DNA from: an uncultured Gemmatimonadota bacterium
GTDB taxonomy: Bacteria; Gemmatimonadota; Gemmatimonadetes; Gemmatimonadales; GWC2-71-9
DNA length: 12,271 nucleotides
Assembly (NCBI GenBank): GCA_913009915.1
Contig: CAJVYZ010000023.1
Coordinates: forward strand, 1 to 12,271
Direction of reading: 5' to 3'
Shown: one piece after another, positions 4,957 to 11,672 of the stretch
Position numbering within the stretch: position 1 is the first letter of the stretch
Layout: every line of letters begins with the position of its first letter
Position numbers and translations under genes: made by a program
Notes under the pieces: model-generated
What the model was told of the DNA's origin: nothing
Databases searched by the model: none
What the model saw: only the letters and a program-made list of their open reading frames with translations

Positions 4957-7425
4957 TCAGACGCTGACCCGCCTTAACCGCAGCGCATTCAGGATCACCG
5001 ATACCGAACTGAAACTCATGGCGGCCGCGGCGATGATAGGGCTGAGCAGAATGCCGAACACGGGGTACAGGATACCGGCGGCAACCGGCACGCCCAGGCT
5101 GTTGTAGACAAAAGCAAAGAACAGGTTTTGCCGAATGTTGCGCATGGTTGCGCGACTCAGCCGACGCGCCCGAACGATGCCACGGAGGTCACCTTTGACC
5201 AACGTGATCCCGGCACTCTCCATGGCTACGTCCGTGCCGGTTCCCATGGCGATACCGACCTGAGCCTGGGCCAGAGCGGGGGCATCGTTGATGCCGTCTC
5301 CCGCCATCGCCACCACCCGACCCTCTGCCTGGAGCCGCTTGACCACTTCGGCCTTTTCGTCTGGGAGCACCTCGGCCGCGACATCGTCGATGCCTAGCTT
5401 CCTGGCCACCGCTTCGGCGGTCGTCTTGCTGTCGCCCGTCAGCATGACGATTCGAACCCCCTCGGCGTGCAGGCGCTCGATGGCCTGCGGGGTCGTCTCT
5501 TTGATCGGGTCGGCAACACCCAGGAGACCCGCAAACTGTTGGTCGACCGCCACGAACATCACGGTCTGACCTTCGCCTCGCAGTTCTTCACTCCTCGCCA
5601 TCAGTTCCCTCGTGTCGATCCCAAGATCCGCCATGAGGAGGGCATTGCCGAGCGCGACCGAACGGCCGCCGACCGTACCGACGACCCCCTTGCCGGTCAC
5701 GGACTCGAAGTCGTCTGAGTTCTCGAGCGAGAGCGTCCGCTCACTGGCGCCCTCGACAATGGCCGCGGCGAGGGGATGCTCGCTGCCCTTCTCCAGACTG
5801 GCGGCCAAGTGGAGGAATTCATTCTCGGACCGTCCCTGGGTCGCTAGCACCGTGACCAGCTTCGGCTTCCCGAGAGTCAGCGTGCCGGTCTTGTCCACCA
5901 CCAGCGTGTTCACCTTCCGCAGCACCTCGATGGTCTCGGCGTTCTTGAACAGGACGCCCATGGTCGCTCCCTTGCCGGTGGCGACCATGATCGACATGGG
6001 AGTGGCCAGCCCCAGGGCACACGGGCAGGCGATGATCAGGACCGCCACGGCGTTGACGAGGCCGTAGGCCATGGCCGGCGCAGGACCCCACGTCGACCAG
6101 ACGAAGAACGTGATGACGGATATGACCACGACCACAGGTACGAAGTAGCCGGCTACGACGTCGGCGAGTTTTTGAATGGGTGCCCTGGAACGCTGAGCCT
6201 CGGCGACCATGCGCACAATCTGAGCAAGTAGTGTCTCTGCCCCGACCCGCTCGGCCTCCATGATGAGAGACCCGGTGCCATTGATCGTGGCGCCAATGAG
6301 CCGGTCTCCCGGTGCCTTGGCAACCGGGATTGGCTCACCGGTGATCATTGCCTCATCCACCGAACTCGAGCCATCGACCACGCTGCCATCGACGGGCACC
6401 TTCTCGCCGGGACGGACACGGAGCCGGTCACCCACGTGCACCTGGTCCAGGGGCACATCGGTCTCCTCGCCGTTGTCGTCGATGCGCCGAGCCGTCTTCG
6501 GAGCCAGCCCAAGGAGCAGCTTGATGGCTGCCCCCGTCTGGCTCCGGGCTCTGAGTTCCATCACCTGGCCCAGAAGCACCAACGTGGTGATCACTGCTGC
6601 CGCCTCGAAGTACACCTCGACTCGACCGAATTCGTCCCTGAACGAACCCGGGAAAATGCCTGGGGCCACCCGGGCAATGAAGCTGTAGACGTAGGCCACC
6701 CCAACGCCCAGACCGATGAGCGTAAACATGTTGAGGTTTCGGCTGACGACGGATTGCCATCCACGCACGAAGAAGGGCCAGCCGCCCCACAGCACGACGG
6801 GTGTCGCAAGAATCAACTCCAGCCATACCCATAGTTCCCGGGGCGCAAAGCGGGTCAGCGGACTGCCGCCGGGCAAGTATTCCAGCATCGCGATAGTCAG
6901 CACCGGAATGGAGAGAACGACACCAACCCAGAAACGCCGTGTCATATAGTCCAGCTCCGGGTTCTCCTCCTCGTCCGCCGTTAACACCCGTGGCTCCAGC
7001 GCCATGCCACAGATGGGGCAGGCGCCAGGCTCGTCACGCACGATCTCAGGGTGCATGGGACACACGTACTCCGTCTTGCCCGGAGCAATGAGGGACAACT
7101 CCGCCTCGAGGGCCATACCGCACTTGGGACAGGCTCCCGGGTGATCCTGGTGAACCTCTGGATCCATCGGGCAATAATACTTCGCGCCTTCCGCCGGAAC
7201 AGCCGCTTCTTCGGCGGGGCTGGGGGACAGGTACTGCTCTGGAGATGCTCTGAACTTCGTCCGGCAGGATTCACTACAGAAAACGTAGGTTTCTTGGTCA
7301 TGAACCTCACGGATGGGTCCGTCGCTTGCCACATCCATGCTACAGACGGGATCCTTGACCGTGACTGGCGATGTATCCGAAACAGCACCGTCCCCATGAT
7401 CGGCGTGATGTTTGTCGGGGCCCAT
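4957..7425 (-). CDS. copA: Copper-exporting P1B-type ATPase with YHS and metal-binding N-terminal domains
   Basis: This 822-residue inner-membrane pump exports Cu(I) (or Ag(I)) using ATP. The N-terminus has a His-rich start, a YHS domain (about 24-66, Cys28, Cys50, Cys54) and two heavy-metal binding domains of the YxCPMxPE...CPxCGMxLE type (84-107 and 120-144). There is no classical HMA domain. The core has the TGEP loop (362-365), the membrane CPC motif (467-469), the phosphorylated Asp of DKTGT (511), the His-Pro pair (550-551), GDGIND (709-714), Tyr774-Asn775 and Met803...Ser806-Ser807. CPC with YN and MxxSS marks the Cu(I) subgroup. Length is complete and no key residue is missing. The start at 7425 has AGGAG six bases upstream. 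It is divergent from a separate HMA protein, which may supply copper. A degenerate operator copy lies about 247 bp upstream. Confidence 0.93.
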   Translation of the reverse strand: MGPDKHHADHGDGAVSDTSPVTVKDPVCSMDVASDGPIREVHDQETYVFCSESCRTKFRASPEQYLSPSPAEEAAVPAEGAKYYCPMDPEVHQDHPGACPKCGMALEAELSLIAPGKTEYVCPMHPEIVRDEPGACPICGMALEPRVLTADEEENPELDYMTRRFWVGVVLSIPVLTIAMLEYLPGGSPLTRFAPRELWVWLELILATPVVLWGGWPFFVRGWQSVVSRNLNMFTLIGLGVGVAYVYSFIARVAPGIFPGSFRDEFGRVEVYFEAAAVITTLVLLGQVMELRARSQTGAAIKLLLGLAPKTARRIDDNGEETDVPLDQVHVGDRLRVRPGEKVPVDGSVVDGSSSVDEAMITGEPIPVAKAPGDRLIGATINGTGSLIMEAERVGAETLLAQIVRMVAEAQRSRAPIQKLADVVAGYFVPVVVVISVITFFVWSTWGPAPAMAYGLVNAVAVLIIACPCALGLATPMSIMVATGKGATMGVLFKNAETIEVLRKVNTLVVDKTGTLTLGKPKLVTVLATQGRSENEFLHLAASLEKGSEHPLAAAIVEGASERTLSLENSDDFESVTGKGVVGTVGGRSVALGNALLMADLGIDTRELMARSEELRGEGQTVMFVAVDQQFAGLLGVADPIKETTPQAIERLHAEGVRIVMLTGDSKTTAEAVARKLGIDDVAAEVLPDEKAEVVKRLQAEGRVVAMAGDGINDAPALAQAQVGIAMGTGTDVAMESAGITLVKGDLRGIVRARRLSRATMRNIRQNLFFAFVYNSLGVPVAAGILYPVFGILLSPIIAAAAMSFSSVSVILNALRLRRVSV

Positions 7426-7665
7426 AGCTTTCTCCTACTTCCCGCACGTTCATTGTGATCGAAACGCTGAGAACCACCATCGGAACACACCCTGACGTGG
7501 CTCCTTCGCAGCGGCGAGTGGTCGCCCGCCGGCACACGACGGATAACTGGCTATCGCACAGAAGGTACCCACCGGCTGGATCGAGACAACCCCGCCCTAA
7601 TCGGCCTTTCTAGCCTTCCACCGGGCGGACGTTGCGTGGACGGCGGGCCTTCTCACGTGAGCAGT

Positions 7666-7679
7666 GGTGGAAATGCCCC
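7666..7679. promoter_or_regulatory. Degenerate operator copy upstream of the copper ATPase gene
   Basis: GGTG-GAAATG-CCCC differs from the GGGGSATNTSCCCC consensus at two positions. It shares the following CCCCAAT with copies A and D. Its centre is about 247 bp from the ATPase start codon. A perfect palindrome CTCACGTGAG (7652-7661) lies just beside it. Confidence 0.3.
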
Positions 7680-7763
7680 AATCGCACTATCCCAGCGGGT
7701 ATCGTCGTTCCAGGTGCTCCGACCCTACGAAGACAGCATCGAGGCCATGTTGGAGGAGAGACG

Positions 7764-7859
7764 ATGAGAGGGTCCACAGCACGACCAGGAGTCGATGTAC
7801 CGCCGGGCTGTTCTCCCCGTGCCGGAGCTGGTCCGCCAAGGCGGTCGCCGTCCGGCTAG
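7764..7859 (+). CDS. Possible 31-residue leader peptide
   Basis: A short frame begins with ATG preceded by an excellent ribosome binding site (GGAGGAG, five bases away). It encodes 31 residues rich in Pro, Arg, Gly and Ser with one Cys. It stops (TAG at 7857-7859) two bases before operator copy D and its hairpin, in the leader of the HMA operon. The ribosome binding site is the main support. The composition is what GC-rich non-coding DNA would also give, so this may be chance; if real it could be a translation-sensing leader. Confidence 0.3.
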   Translation: MRGSTARPGVDVPPGCSPRAGAGPPRRSPSG

Positions 7860-7861
7860 TC

Positions 7862-7875
7862 GGGGGATCTGCCCC
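7862..7875. promoter_or_regulatory. Candidate operator, GGGGSATNTSCCCC copy D
   Basis: GGGG-GATCTG-CCCC lies about 155 bp upstream of the HMA protein start and 443 bp from the divergent ATPase start. The flanks (C before, AAT after) match copy A. Its C-run can alternatively pair with GGGGCA at 7884-7889 to form a 6-bp hairpin with an 8-base loop, again giving two mutually exclusive structures. Confidence 0.55.
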
Positions 7876-7950
7876 AATTCGCCGGGGCAAATGGGGCGGT
7901 AATGACCAACCGCTCAACCAGCGCTGCACATCCAAGTCATTGCCTCCCAG

Positions 7951-7956
7951 TATGAT
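7951..7956 (+). promoter_or_regulatory. Possible -10 box for the HMA operon
   Basis: TATGAT matches five of six bases of the sigma-70 -10 consensus and lies in the only AT-rich stretch upstream of 8024. No good -35 is found at 16-19 bases, which would fit an activator-dependent promoter. Operator copy D would then be centred roughly 94 bases upstream of the transcription start. Confidence 0.3.
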
Positions 7957-8023
7957 ACACTATCGGCGGCAGTCGGCCCTCGCTTTGCTACCTCGTGAAA
8001 GGGCACCCAGCCGGAGGACATCA

Positions 8024-8491
8024 ATGGCAAACCGAACGACTCTGAACCAAGGCAAGATGGTAGGGCACGGCCGGGGGGCTGTCCCGCAACGCATCGAACT
8101 CTCGGCGACCGGACTAAGGGCAGATTCGGCTCCGCGGCTGGCGGCCCGCCTCCAGGAGCTCATCGGCGTGAGGCAGGTGGCCGTCAACCTGATCAGCGAG
8201 CGGATCGTGGCGGAGTTCGACCCCGACGTGATCGCGGCAGAGGATCTCGTGAACACACTGGAAGCTGACGCAGGTGTGGAGCTTAGCCGGACGCTGGCGC
8301 GCTGGCACCTGCCAGTCGACAGCCTGGCGTGTACCAGTTGCTCCTATAGTATCGAACTCGCGGTAGAGGCGGTTGCAGGGGTGCATGGGGCAACGATGAA
8401 CGTAGCGACCAACAGCCTGACCGTTGAGTACACACCGCGAGATACCGATCTCACTGAGGTCCGGGAGGCGGTCGAAGCTGGTTGCGCATAA
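8024..8491 (+). CDS. Heavy-metal-associated (HMA) domain protein, two HMA-like folds
   Basis: This 155-residue protein appears to carry two ferredoxin-like HMA units. The first (about 23-88) has the strand-helix pattern but no CxxC pair. The second (about 94-153) has the metal-binding loop LACTSC (Cys103, Cys106) and ends like the HMA modules of copper ATPases. It would bind Cu(I) in the cytoplasm and pass it on, probably to the divergent ATPase, which lacks any HMA domain. The start at 8024 is set by GGAGGA six bases upstream; the frame is open to 7664, but that part is not protein-like. It is followed 40 bases later by a small membrane protein, suggesting an operon. It might also be read as a detached ATPase N-terminus. 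Confidence 0.72.
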   Translation: MANRTTLNQGKMVGHGRGAVPQRIELSATGLRADSAPRLAARLQELIGVRQVAVNLISERIVAEFDPDVIAAEDLVNTLEADAGVELSRTLARWHLPVDSLACTSCSYSIELAVEAVAGVHGATMNVATNSLTVEYTPRDTDLTEVREAVEAGCA

Positions 8492-8531
8492 CCCAGCGAG
8501 ATGGACCATAAGCATGACAGGTGCGTAACCG

Positions 8532-8777
8532 ATGTGGAGCTGGAGTGGATGGGGAATAGTGCTTGCCCTGTGTTTTGCGGTTGTGAGCGTTGCTTTGTTG
8601 GACTGGCTCCTCATGCGACTGCAGAAGTCGTCCGGCACGGATCCTTCGTTGTTGTGGTGGGCCGTCACGTCCCGGGGGAGGTCCGATGACGACGACGCCA
8701 CTTCGGGGAAACGGCTCTATCCCAAGTACGCCTCCGGGGATCGGAACGACACGAAGATTGACGACGCCGGTACCTAG
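8532..8777 (+). CDS. Small single-TM membrane protein, unknown
   Basis: This 81-residue protein has a Trp-rich start, one membrane helix (about residues 7-30) and a long polar tail with an Asp run and several Lys, Arg and Asp residues. I do not recognise the family. The shape recalls short membrane proteins that accompany copper efflux genes, without a clear SHOCT or other domain. The start at 8532 has AGGTG nine bases upstream, an ordinary but not strong site. Third codon positions become strongly GC-rich along the gene, supporting that this frame is coding. An overlapping frame at 8501 with several Cys lacks a good start site and is less likely. It lies in the presumed HMA operon. Confidence 0.55.
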   Translation: MWSWSGWGIVLALCFAVVSVALLDWLLMRLQKSSGTDPSLLWWAVTSRGRSDDDDATSGKRLYPKYASGDRNDTKIDDAGT

Positions 8778-8851
8778 TCGAAAGAACGCCCTCTAAGGCC
8801 GGCCGCGTCGACATGCCGATCACACTTGCGTTCTGAGAGCAGGAGCGGCGA

Positions 8852-9016
8852 GTGACTCATTGCCACGGACTATCCACGACGCCCGGAACCATCCGGGAAC
8901 AAACCGATTTGGCCGACGTGCCCAAAGTGGCGATGGGGGCAGCCCTCGTGTTCATCATCGCTGGAGGCCTGTCGCCGGCATTCATGGGGTTTGCCGGCCT
9001 GGTGGCGCCCACATGA
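8852..9016 (+). CDS. 54-residue membrane peptide, unknown
   Basis: This small gene starts with GTG, preceded by AGGAG at six bases. The product begins with a His-Cys-His motif (residues 3-5), has a short polar region, then one glycine-rich membrane helix (about 26-52), and ends Ala-Pro-Thr. Its stop codon overlaps the ATG of the next gene (ATGA at 9013-9016), so the two are translationally coupled. This overlap and the well-placed ribosome binding site are the evidence that it is real. No family is recognised. The HCH start next to a metal operon hints at metal binding (inference). Confidence 0.6.
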   Translation: MTHCHGLSTTPGTIREQTDLADVPKVAMGAALVFIIAGGLSPAFMGFAGLVAPT

Positions 9017-9183
9017 ACGTCATCGTCACTGTCCTGATCACGGCTGCGGCCTTTGTCGTCCTTGGGATCGCATGGTATGGACTACAACGCTCGGTTGGTT
9101 GCGGCCACTGTGAGGAAGACCCTAGGCCGGAGTGCGCAGATTGTCCGTTGGTCGGCGGCAATGTGCGAGATGGAGAGGAGTGA
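9013..9183 (+). CDS. 56-residue Cys-rich membrane protein (FeoB-associated-like)
   Basis: One membrane helix (about residues 3-24) is followed by a short tail with four cysteines in two pairs, CGHC (30-33) and CADC (41-44), and a polar end. The helix plus Cys-rich tail resembles small FeoB-associated Cys-rich membrane proteins, although no feoB is present here. A metal-handling role beside the copper genes is the inference. The start at 9013 overlaps the stop of the preceding 54-residue gene by four bases. A longer frame from 8860 would overlap that gene entirely and its extra part is not protein-like. Confidence 0.6.
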   Translation: MNVIVTVLITAAAFVVLGIAWYGLQRSVGCGHCEEDPRPECADCPLVGGNVRDGEE

Positions 9184-9252
9184 TCAACTTACCGTAGCGG
9201 GCTCTGATGGGCTTCACGCCCTGGTTCGACGCGAGCACACTCCCCTCGTCAT

Positions 9253-9265
9253 CACACAGCGTGTG
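9253..9265. terminator. Small hairpin between convergent operons
   Basis: A 5-bp stem CACAC/GTGTG with a 3-base loop directly abuts the glutamate dehydrogenase stop codon. It lies between the convergent small-membrane-protein run and the dehydrogenase. It has no T-run and is a weak candidate end for both. Confidence 0.25.
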
Positions 9266-10540
9266 TTAGAAACCGCGTAGCTCGATGGCGCGCAGCACGG
9301 CGGCAACCGCCTGATCGTAGGCGGCGGTACGCATACTCGTGCCGGCCCGAGCAGCACCTCCGGCCACTCGCTCGTAGGCGTTTCGCAGACAGTCCTCAAG
9401 TCTCGTCAACGCCAACGCACGCGGCCAGGGGAATTCCTGGATGTTCTGGGCCCACTCGAAATACGAGACGATCACGCCTCCGGCGTTGGCGAGGATATCG
9501 GGAACGACGAGGACACCCCGGTCGTGGAGCGCATCATCGGCCATGTGCGTGACCGGCATGTTTGCCGCCTCTACCACGATATCCGCTCTTACACTGCCCT
9601 CGTTGTCGCAGTTGATGACACCGTCCAACGCCGCGGGAATCAAGATGTCGCACGGCAGTGCCAGGAGTTCGTCGTTGGTCAAGGCATCGGTTCCCGCCAG
9701 GCCCTCGAGTCGCCCTGCATCGCTAACATGGGTAACTGCCTCTTGAACGTCGATGCCGGCATCGCAGGTGACTCCACCGTATACATCTGAGACGGCAATG
9801 ACCTTCGCTCCAAGTTCCGCGAGGCGAAGTGCCGTGTATGATCCCACGTTGCCGAACCCCTGGATGACTACGCGCGCCCCCTCGAGAGCCATCGACCTGC
9901 TCTCGCACACGAGCATCGTGATGAAGGCTGCGCCATATCCAGTTGCCTCGAGCCGCCCCGCCGCGCCGCCCAGTTCGAGGGGCTTTCCGGTCACGATCCC
10001 CGGCGTGTAGCCGTGCGTCTTGCTGTACTCCTCGAAGATCCACGCCATCACCTGCGGATTCGTATTGACGTCCGGCGCCGGTACGTCCTCGTGCACGCCG
10101 ATCAGTATCCCCAGCTTTTGGGTAAATCGCTTGGTGAGCGTCTCCAGTTCGCTCAGCGTGAGTTCGGACGGATCGACGGCGATGCCGCCCTTCGCACCGC
10201 CGAACGGAATGTTCGCCAGGGCGGTCTTCCAGGTCATCAGCTGCGCCAGCGCGCGCATCTCCTCCAGATTAACCTCGGGGTGATATCTCAAGCCGCCCTT
10301 GAAAGGACCGCGTGCGTGGTTGTGCTGTACCCGATAGGCGGTGAACGTGCACAGCGCCTCGCCCTCCTCCGCCGTGACGTGCAGGGGGATCTGCATCGTC
10401 ACCTCGCGGAAGGGGTGGACAAGGAATTGGCGTTGAGCGTCATCCAGCCCCAGCCGTTCGAACGTCCGTGCGAGGAAGTGATCCTGGTTGTCCCGGCAGT
10501 GGCACTGCTGGCCGACGACGGGTACTCTCGTGAGGGTCAC
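9266..10540 (-). CDS. Glutamate dehydrogenase (Glu/Leu/Phe/Val dehydrogenase family)
   Basis: This 424-residue cytoplasmic enzyme is predicted to interconvert glutamate with 2-oxoglutarate and ammonia using NAD(P). It has the full GDH set: GPFKGGLRYHP (78-88, Lys81), the segment around Lys105, the catalytic-Lys motif PFGGAKGG (112-119, Lys117), PAPDVNT (154-160, Asp157) and a Rossmann domain with GFGNVG (228-233). Length matches the hexameric approx. 420-residue GDH class. The gene starts with GTG at 10540, whose TG also forms part of the stop of the upstream gene (GTGA overlap), so translation is coupled. It is the last gene of a three-gene operon led by a YHS protein. Coenzyme preference cannot be read with confidence. 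Leucine dehydrogenase is unlikely given the length and motifs. Confidence 0.92.
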   Translation of the reverse strand: MTLTRVPVVGQQCHCRDNQDHFLARTFERLGLDDAQRQFLVHPFREVTMQIPLHVTAEEGEALCTFTAYRVQHNHARGPFKGGLRYHPEVNLEEMRALAQLMTWKTALANIPFGGAKGGIAVDPSELTLSELETLTKRFTQKLGILIGVHEDVPAPDVNTNPQVMAWIFEEYSKTHGYTPGIVTGKPLELGGAAGRLEATGYGAAFITMLVCESRSMALEGARVVIQGFGNVGSYTALRLAELGAKVIAVSDVYGGVTCDAGIDVQEAVTHVSDAGRLEGLAGTDALTNDELLALPCDILIPAALDGVINCDNEGSVRADIVVEAANMPVTHMADDALHDRGVLVVPDILANAGGVIVSYFEWAQNIQEFPWPRALALTRLEDCLRNAYERVAGGAARAGTSMRTAAYDQAVAAVLRAIELRGF

Positions 10541-11064
10541 GGCGCGTGCTCCGTCCAGCCAAGGGTGTCGCTGAGCTTTGCCTCGATCGTGTCAACGATT
10601 CGCGCGGTTCTCTTGCTCGGGAGCCCGGCATCGTTCAGGACATGGCGGATGGACGGGGCAAGTTCGCGAAACTCATACCGGACCGCGGCAACGTCCAAGC
10701 CCAAGGTGCCAAGTGCTGTGAGCTCCCACCAGATGAGTTGCTGGATCAACTTGCTCCGTACTGGGCTCTCCGGGGTGAGAGCATAGAGCAACAGCCCTCT
10801 GATCACGGCCCGGGACTGCTCGCGCGTGTAGCAGCTGTAGCCAAGCCGGCGGCGCCACTCGTTTCTGACGAGCGTCTCGAATTCATTGAGCGAGAGCGGG
10901 CCCAACTCGGGGTCGAGCTGACGCTCGATGCCCGTGTCGCCTCCGCAGAGGGGACACGAGACCGCCACCGAGTCGAACCCACTCCACTCCCCAGGTCCGC
11001 CGACCGCCGCCGATGCCATGACATCGTGCCGCGGCCCTGAAGGTCGATCCGCCGGCTGGCTCAC
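10537..11064 (-). CDS. Unrecognised 175-residue protein with a CPLC motif
   Basis: The family is not recognised. The protein has a flexible Gly/Ala/Pro-rich start, a Cys pair in SCPLCGG (Cys37, Cys40), a single further Cys78, and then a mostly helical basic/acidic body to the end. The CPxCGG turn looks like half of a zinc knuckle, but a second Cys pair is missing, so a full zinc ribbon is not supported. There is no signal peptide or membrane helix. The GTG start at 11064 overlaps the YHS gene's stop (GTGA). An in-frame ATG at 11019 would remove 15 residues, but it loses that coupling and has no better ribosome binding site. The downstream end overlaps the dehydrogenase start in the same way. 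The tight coupling suggests a role tied to the dehydrogenase or the YHS protein. Confidence 0.72.
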   Translation of the reverse strand: MSQPADRPSGPRHDVMASAAVGGPGEWSGFDSVAVSCPLCGGDTGIERQLDPELGPLSLNEFETLVRNEWRRRLGYSCYTREQSRAVIRGLLLYALTPESPVRSKLIQQLIWWELTALGTLGLDVAAVRYEFRELAPSIRHVLNDAGLPSKRTARIVDTIEAKLSDTLGWTEHAP

Positions 11065-11222
11065 CTTGCGGTCTTCGCCTTCAGGTAGCGCTCAGGGTCC
11101 TCCTCAAAGTGCCTCTTGCACACCTCGGTACAGAAGTAGTACGTCTTTCCCTGATACTCCGCCTTACCTGCGGCCTTCTCGATCCTGAACTGCATTCCGC
11201 ATACTGGATCCGTGGTCGGCAT
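11061..11222 (-). CDS. Small YHS-domain metal-binding protein
   Basis: This 53-residue protein is essentially a single YHS domain: DPVCGM near the start (Cys8) and YYFCTEVCKRHF (Cys31, Cys35), followed by EEDPERYL. YHS domains bind metal through these residues and are common in copper and toluene/phenol monooxygenase contexts. A similar domain forms the N-terminus of the copper ATPase in this window. The start at 11222 is set by GAGGAGG five bases upstream; the frame is open 37 codons further, but that part crosses regulatory repeats. The stop overlaps the next gene's GTG, making this the first gene of the YHS, unknown, glutamate dehydrogenase operon. Confidence 0.88.
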   Translation of the reverse strand: MPTTDPVCGMQFRIEKAAGKAEYQGKTYYFCTEVCKRHFEEDPERYLKAKTAR

Positions 11223-11242
11223 GATAGCCTCCTCGTATCGGT

Positions 11243-11258
11243 GTTGGCCTGCGCCAAC
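11243..11258 (-). promoter_or_regulatory. Hairpin in the YHS operon leader
   Basis: A perfect 6-bp stem GTTGGC/GCCAAC with a 4-base loop lies 21-36 bases upstream of the YHS start codon. It is probably within the 5' untranslated region and could affect translation or be half of an operator. Confidence 0.35.
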
Positions 11259-11278
11259 GGTGGACAATCTCAGACCTG

Positions 11279-11308
11279 TGTATATGCCTTCAGCAGGTAG
11301 CAGACCAA
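11279..11308 (-). promoter_or_regulatory. Weak candidate promoter for the YHS operon
   Basis: On the minus strand, TTGGTC (11303-11308) is separated by 18 bases from TATACA (11279-11284). The -10 matches four of six consensus bases and the -35 only three, so it would probably need an activator. The inverted repeat at 11310-11340 lies directly upstream. Confidence 0.3.
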
Positions 11309-11309
11309 A

Positions 11310-11340
11310 TTGTCCTGGCGCCGTAACCGCCAAGGGACAA
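11310..11340. promoter_or_regulatory. Inverted repeat upstream of the YHS operon
   Basis: TTGTCC-TGGCG (11310-11320) faces CGCCA-AG-GGACAA (11328-11340) across a 7-base centre, an imperfect dyad with a 2-base insertion in one arm. A related CGCCA...GGACAA arrangement recurs at 11253-11267. Repeated GGACAA half-sites suggest a DNA-binding regulator. Confidence 0.4.
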
Positions 11341-11416
11341 ACAGTTTATACGGTCGAGGATCCCGCGTCGGCCCTGCGGGTCTGGGCGATGTCGCCGGGT
11401 ACACTGGGCAAATCAC

Positions 11417-11440
11417 CCACTCGATGACGCCAACGAGTGG
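11417..11440. repeat. Stem-loop in the YHS-nifJ gap
   Basis: CCACTCG (11417-11423) pairs perfectly with CGAGTGG (11434-11440) around a 10-base loop. No T-run follows. It could be an operator dyad, and its role is unknown. Confidence 0.35.
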
Positions 11441-11551
11441 TTAGTGAGACTGCCCGCTTCGGTCTCGCGGCCGTCACGCCGGTAGGGGCTTGGTGCATTG
11501 GCCTAAAGCAAGGAACTGAACGGAGGCGTGTCACCGGCAGGCTTCGTAGTC

Positions 11552-11581
11552 TTGACTAGGCGTGGCACGTACCGCTGTATT
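11552..11581 (+). promoter_or_regulatory. Candidate sigma-70 promoter for nifJ
   Basis: TTGACT (five of six -35 consensus bases) and TGTATT (four of six -10 bases) are separated by 18 bases. They lie about 95 bases upstream of the nifJ start codon and on its strand. Transcription would produce a leader of roughly 85 bases containing a small CGGTT/AACCG hairpin. Confidence 0.45.
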
Positions 11582-11672
11582 CCTTGTCGAGAGTCGCGGC
11601 GAAGTTGGTAGGCACCTGCTCGCCTGGAGAACGGTTTCAGAACCGCCGGGATATCCAAGACCCGAGAGGTGA

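Larger units (their letters stand above)
7426..8023. other. Long divergent intergenic region between copper ATPase and HMA protein genes
   Basis: This 598-base region should carry promoters in both directions. In order it holds a CTCACGTGAG palindrome (7652-7661), a degenerate operator copy (7666-7679), a possible leader peptide frame (7764-7859), operator copy D (7862-7875) overlapping a TGCCCC/GGGGCA hairpin (7870-7889), and a possible -10 box TATGAT (7951-7956). A strong ribosome binding site GGAGGA (8012-8017) serves the HMA gene. The long open frame that runs through from 7664 into the HMA gene appears to be non-coding before 8024. No RNA gene was recognised. Confidence 0.5.

Noticed and set aside
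750..7830. A possible second shared element (TTCTC followed by GTG) near each operator copy.
   Set aside because: The spacing to the dyad varies from about 14 to 51 bases and the element is loose, so it is not distinguishable from chance without an alignment tool.
7664..8023. Long upstream extension of the HMA protein frame (120 extra residues).
   Set aside because: The extension has no protein-like character, crosses operator copy D and a better placed start with GGAGGA exists at 8024.
8501..8689. Cys-containing 62-residue frame overlapping the small one-TM protein.
   Set aside because: Its start has only a weak upstream site. The alternative frame at 8532 has a clear membrane helix and strongly GC-rich third positions.
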